DNA of 45,810 nt from JAFDWI01 sp964544305 (GTDB lineage Bacteria > Actinomycetota > Acidimicrobiia > Acidimicrobiales > Iamiaceae): positions 1-45,810 of the forward strand of contig CAZJAZ010000019.1 of assembly GCA_964544305.1 (NCBI GenBank), given 5' to 3'. A program made the position numbers and the translations under genes. Below are positions 42,868-45,810 of this stretch, piece by piece. Position 1 is the first letter of the stretch, and each line of letters starts with the position of its first letter. Below the pieces are notes generated by a model that worked only from the letters and a program-made list of their open reading frames with translations, was not told where the DNA came from and ran no database searches.

Positions 42868-44535
42868 GTGAATGAGCGCAGAACACGGAAGGCGGCCGCA
42901 CTTGCTGGCGCAACGCTCGTACTCACCCCACTGATAAGTGCGATCCAAGCAATCGTTGTGGGTTGGGTGCCAGCAAACGACGTGGCGACGGTCATTGCCC
43001 GGGTTGCGGATACGTTCACGACCCATCCCCCACTCGTTGGTTTGCATTCCACCGCGGGTGGTCAAAGCGGAACGGTGGTACACCATCTTGGCCCGCTCCA
43101 GTTTTGGCTCTTGGCACCGTTTCAGTTTGTCACTGCACCATCAGCCGCTGGTTCGCTCGTCGCCACGGCGCTTCTTATTTCATGCGCGTTCGCCGTACTG
43201 CTGATCGTGGCGTGGCGTCGGGGCGGCCTCACTTACCTTCTCGCCGCAACCGCAATTCTTGCGTTGCTCTTCCATGCCCTTGATCCGTGGATGCTTCGCT
43301 CGCCGTATAACCCAACCATGGGCCTCTTCGGTTTCTTCGGCTTCGCTGGCGCACTGTGGGGTGTGCTGAATCGGGATTGGAGATGGCTGCCGGTTGTTGC
43401 ATTCTTCGCTTCATTAGTCGCCCAAGTTCACCTCACTTTTCTTTTTCCGCTCGCAGCGGTCTTGGGTGCGGCGGGGATCATCTGGCTGCGCGACTTTCGC
43501 GAGTTCCGTGCGGGAAGAGGAAGCCAACCGGTTTCACGACCTGTCGTTCTCGCTACCATCGTGGTCGGCGTTGCCTGCTGGATTGGGCCCATCCTGGACG
43601 AAATTTTTGGCACGCACAATCTCTCCCAAACACTTTGGGCCGGATCATCGGGCACGAAGTCGTCCGGGCCTCGCCTTGCCTACGTCCGTCTGATCGAGCA
43701 TCTTCAAATTCCACCGAAATGGTTGTTCGAGGCTTTTCCGCTCAAACTTTCTCTAAGTGACAATCCCATTCACACGCGTCCGTCTTCGTGGGCGTTGTTG
43801 AGCGCGGGGTTCGTCGCCACTGCCATTTTCGCGTCGCTCATTCGAGCCTGGCGTACACAGAATCGCAGCCTTTTTACGCTCGGCGCCATTTGCTGTTCAA
43901 GCCTTGTCGGCTCTGCCATCACTGCCGCCTTGCTCCCCGACACACCGATAGCCCGATTATCGCCAGCGAGTTGGATGATGTTCTGGGCGGCCGGTCCACT
44001 GGTGTGGTTTTTCTTGGTGTTGTCACTTGTCGATGCGATACGGACACGACACCTACCACAACGCGCACTCATTCATTCTGCATCAATTGGCGTTGTCTGC
44101 TTGCTCGTTGCCTTTTCAAGTGGCCGCATGCTCGTTGCAGGATCGCCTCGCAACGACATGGGCTCGGTGGCCTACGGGCCAACCGATGTGTTCGCGTCTC
44201 ACATCGCTGGGCTGTGCAAACGGTCCTCGCAACCGATCGCCGTGCAAGGTGATGAGTGGGCAGCGCCAAGTGTGCTCCTCGGGGTCATTGGCGTGCTTCG
44301 CTTACATGGGTGCGTCGTGCACGTCGATGACCCCACTTTGTTCGACTCAACGTATGCGATCACCGGACGTGAGAAAGTTCGCTTTCTCATCACGGCAGAA
44401 AAGCTTGACCAACACAACGCCACGCTCATCGCAAAATTTGACCCGCAAAACCCTCCACCACGTTGGAGGGGCTACAACACCGGTGGCCTTTTGTTGTGGC
44501 AACGGACGTTCTATTTGTACCGCTTCACACAGTGA
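42868..44535 (+). CDS. GT-C-like polytopic membrane protein
   Basis: 555 aa from the GTG at 42868; an in-frame extension upstream crosses the Rex operator and overlaps rex, so it is rejected. About 10-11 membrane helices, then a soluble C-terminal domain of about 130 residues. After the first helix an extracytoplasmic loop reads THPPLVGLHSTAGG...VVHHLGPLQFWLLAPF, the pattern PPLVG...HxGPLxFxLLA seen in actinobacterial GT-C-type glycosyltransferases that use polyprenyl-phosphate sugars. A second loop carries LDPWMLRSPYNPTMGLF. Donor and acceptor are unknown. It is paralogous to the convergent gene 9 bp downstream, sharing the C-terminal ...VLRLHGCVVHVD... and TGREKVRFLI elements. Confidence 0.75.
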   Translation: MNERRTRKAAALAGATLVLTPLISAIQAIVVGWVPANDVATVIARVADTFTTHPPLVGLHSTAGGQSGTVVHHLGPLQFWLLAPFQFVTAPSAAGSLVATALLISCAFAVLLIVAWRRGGLTYLLAATAILALLFHALDPWMLRSPYNPTMGLFGFFGFAGALWGVLNRDWRWLPVVAFFASLVAQVHLTFLFPLAAVLGAAGIIWLRDFREFRAGRGSQPVSRPVVLATIVVGVACWIGPILDEIFGTHNLSQTLWAGSSGTKSSGPRLAYVRLIEHLQIPPKWLFEAFPLKLSLSDNPIHTRPSSWALLSAGFVATAIFASLIRAWRTQNRSLFTLGAICCSSLVGSAITAALLPDTPIARLSPASWMMFWAAGPLVWFFLVLSLVDAIRTRHLPQRALIHSASIGVVCLLVAFSSGRMLVAGSPRNDMGSVAYGPTDVFASHIAGLCKRSSQPIAVQGDEWAAPSVLLGVIGVLRLHGCVVHVDDPTLFDSTYAITGREKVRFLITAEKLDQHNATLIAKFDPQNPPPRWRGYNTGGLLLWQRTFYLYRFTQ

Positions 44536-44544
44536 GGTCGTGGG

Positions 44545-45810
44545 CTACCGAATGCGCCGGTAGAGGTATTCGCGCTGCATGCCGATTCCTTTTCGGTCGC
44601 CCTTGAATCCGACGTACTGCCTTGCTGGATGCGCCGGATCATAGGACGCAATACGCGCATAACCAGGCGGTGGCATTGGGGCGCTACTGACCAACAACGT
44701 CACGGCTTCTTTGCCAGTCACTCGATGATTGGGCCCAGGTAACTGTTCATTCATGGCCGGATCAATATGCACCGTGCATCCGTCAAGCAACATCACGGTT
44801 GCGATACCAAGCACTGTTGCGGTCTGTGAAAAGTCTGCCCGATAGAGCGCAACCGCTGAGTCTGATCGTGCACAGTGTTGCGCCCCGACGGCACCAAGGT
44901 GATGGACTGCTCCGAAGGTCGCCGAACCACTCGTCTTCGATGCGGCCGCTTGACCTGGCGTGAGCAATGCGAGGCCCAACACCGCCACAATGACCGCCGA
45001 TGCAGCGGCCCGAAGGGCGATGGCGTGGACGCGTGACGAAACACGTTGCGATGCAACCAATTTCGTAACCGACCAAAGTCCGACAAAGAGCCACAGAAGA
45101 AAACCTGACACCCGCCAAAACTCACGATGCCCGACGACGCTGACTGGATCACTCGGCATGATGGCCGTCGCAAGCATCGATCCGGCGAACGCGCCAACGC
45201 TGATGATGGCAAGGGGCCCAAGCTCCTGGCGTCGGTGTCGCATGCAGTCCCGGAGCGCAACGCCAACAAGTGTCACCACAATAAGCGCACTCGTAACCTC
45301 CCACGCGTCGGGGCGCGCGTAGGCGACCTTGGGGAACGCAAGAACGGCATCCAAATTCAGGTCGCGAAACATCCACGACGGTGGGAACGAAAGCGCATTG
45401 GCCGCCTCGGCCACTGCGCCGTTGACGCCGACACGCGGTTCGCTGCCTCCTGATGTGAGGAGCGCGAGCAAGTTTCCGGTGCGAAAGAACTGATCAAACA
45501 ACGGCCCAGACCAGACCAGAATTGTGGCAACGACACTGACGGTGATTGCACGCGCATGGACTCGTGTGTGTCCTCGTTCAAGGATCAGCCAGATCACGAG
45601 CGCAACCATGACTCCCGCGATCGGTGGCACGAACCCAACTTGTATCTGTGCTGATGCACTGCCAAACACCACCGCGATCGGCAAAAACCATGCGTCGCCG
45701 CACGCCACCGCCCACGCTGCCCCGGCGAATCCAAGGATGGCCACGGTCGCGAAGTTTGAATGATACGGGGTGTACTGCGCAATCGGTCCATACGCGTACA
45801 ACCAAACGCT
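44545..45810 (-). CDS. GT-C-like membrane protein, 5' end outside the window
   Basis: Paralogue of the neighbouring + strand gene. The last ~420 residues are visible and the frame is open to the window edge. By comparison about 140-150 N-terminal residues, including the PPLVG loop, lie beyond it. Shared elements: AYGPIAQYTPYHSNFATVAI (against LRSPYNPTMGLF), WSGPLFDQFFRTGNLLALL (against WIGPILDEIFGTHNLSQTL), and C-terminal VMLLDGCTVHIDP, VTGKEAVTLLV and QREYLYRRIR (against QRTFYLYRF). The two are arranged tail to tail. Confidence 0.75.
   Translation of the reverse strand, partial: SVWLYAYGPIAQYTPYHSNFATVAILGFAGAAWAVACGDAWFLPIAVVFGSASAQIQVGFVPPIAGVMVALVIWLILERGHTRVHARAITVSVVATILVWSGPLFDQFFRTGNLLALLTSGGSEPRVGVNGAVAEAANALSFPPSWMFRDLNLDAVLAFPKVAYARPDAWEVTSALIVVTLVGVALRDCMRHRRQELGPLAIISVGAFAGSMLATAIMPSDPVSVVGHREFWRVSGFLLWLFVGLWSVTKLVASQRVSSRVHAIALRAAASAVIVAVLGLALLTPGQAAASKTSGSATFGAVHHLGAVGAQHCARSDSAVALYRADFSQTATVLGIATVMLLDGCTVHIDPAMNEQLPGPNHRVTGKEAVTLLVSSAPMPPPGYARIASYDPAHPARQYVGFKGDRKGIGMQREYLYRRIR

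Noticed and set aside
42790..43086. 99-residue N-terminal extension of Rex
   Set aside because: Cys/His/Arg-rich and unlike Rex; it crosses the operator, the promoter and the divergent gene start. The ATG at 42789 gives a standard-length protein.

Overview
This 45.8 kb window looks like chromosomal DNA of a moderately GC-rich actinobacterium. Acidimicrobiia is my best guess. The basis is the rex-hemA-hemC-hemD order known from high-GC Gram-positives, a complete nuoA-N operon, a TTT/LPXTG-anchored giant surface protein, RHS and FG-GAP remnants, and several leaderless-looking starts. The class assignment is inference; no rRNA or other phylogenetic marker is present. I saw no tRNA, rRNA, CRISPR array or intact insertion sequence.

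Layout, left to right. (1) 1-2234: an MMPL-family exporter on the + strand whose promoter carries two copies of the CsoR-type palindrome ATACCC-N4-GGGTAT. (2) 2256-8351: a 2031-residue secreted protein on the - strand with PKD, F5/8C-like, VWA and DUF11-like domains, a Thr-rich stalk and an LPRTG sortase signal. (3) 8352-11588: an accessory patch on the - strand. It holds remnants of a signal-peptide protein, an FG-GAP protein and an RHS protein, an intact VapBC pair, and two coupled genes that look like cofactor-depleted paralogues of the complex I subunits NuoB and NuoH. (4) 11803-32047 (possibly to 32256), all on the - strand: about 20 tightly packed genes. The upstream part encodes a menaquinol:cytochrome c oxidoreductase with split b6-type cytochrome b, Rieske protein, membrane dihaem cytochrome c and unknown membrane proteins. 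The downstream part is nuoA to nuoN in canonical order. Most junctions overlap by 1-4 nt. (5) 32340-34174, divergent on +: a membrane-anchored monohaem cytochrome c and a geranylgeranyl/menaquinone-reductase-type flavoprotein. (6) 34204-34256: a perfect 25-bp-arm palindrome between convergent genes. (7) 34262-42789: haem biosynthesis, as hemB-hemL-zwf and rex-hemA-hemC-hemD on -, interrupted by a + strand Cds1-like cysteine desulfhydrase gene. (8) 42868-45810: two convergent paralogous GT-C-like membrane proteins, the second cut by the window edge.

How the genes fit together: NADH is oxidised by complex I, menaquinone passes electrons to the b6c-type complex, and the divergent cytochrome c probably carries them on. 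The flavoprotein may saturate the menaquinone tail. The haem genes supply cofactor, and Rex (an NADH/NAD+ sensor) probably ties haem supply to respiratory state through a recognisable operator in front of rex.

The observations I rate highest are the NuoB/NuoH-like degenerate module beside the real nuo operon, the double CsoR-type operator on an MMPL exporter, the b6-type cytochrome b with the conserved haem ci cysteine and an altered PEWY motif, and the long perfect palindrome at 34204-34256.
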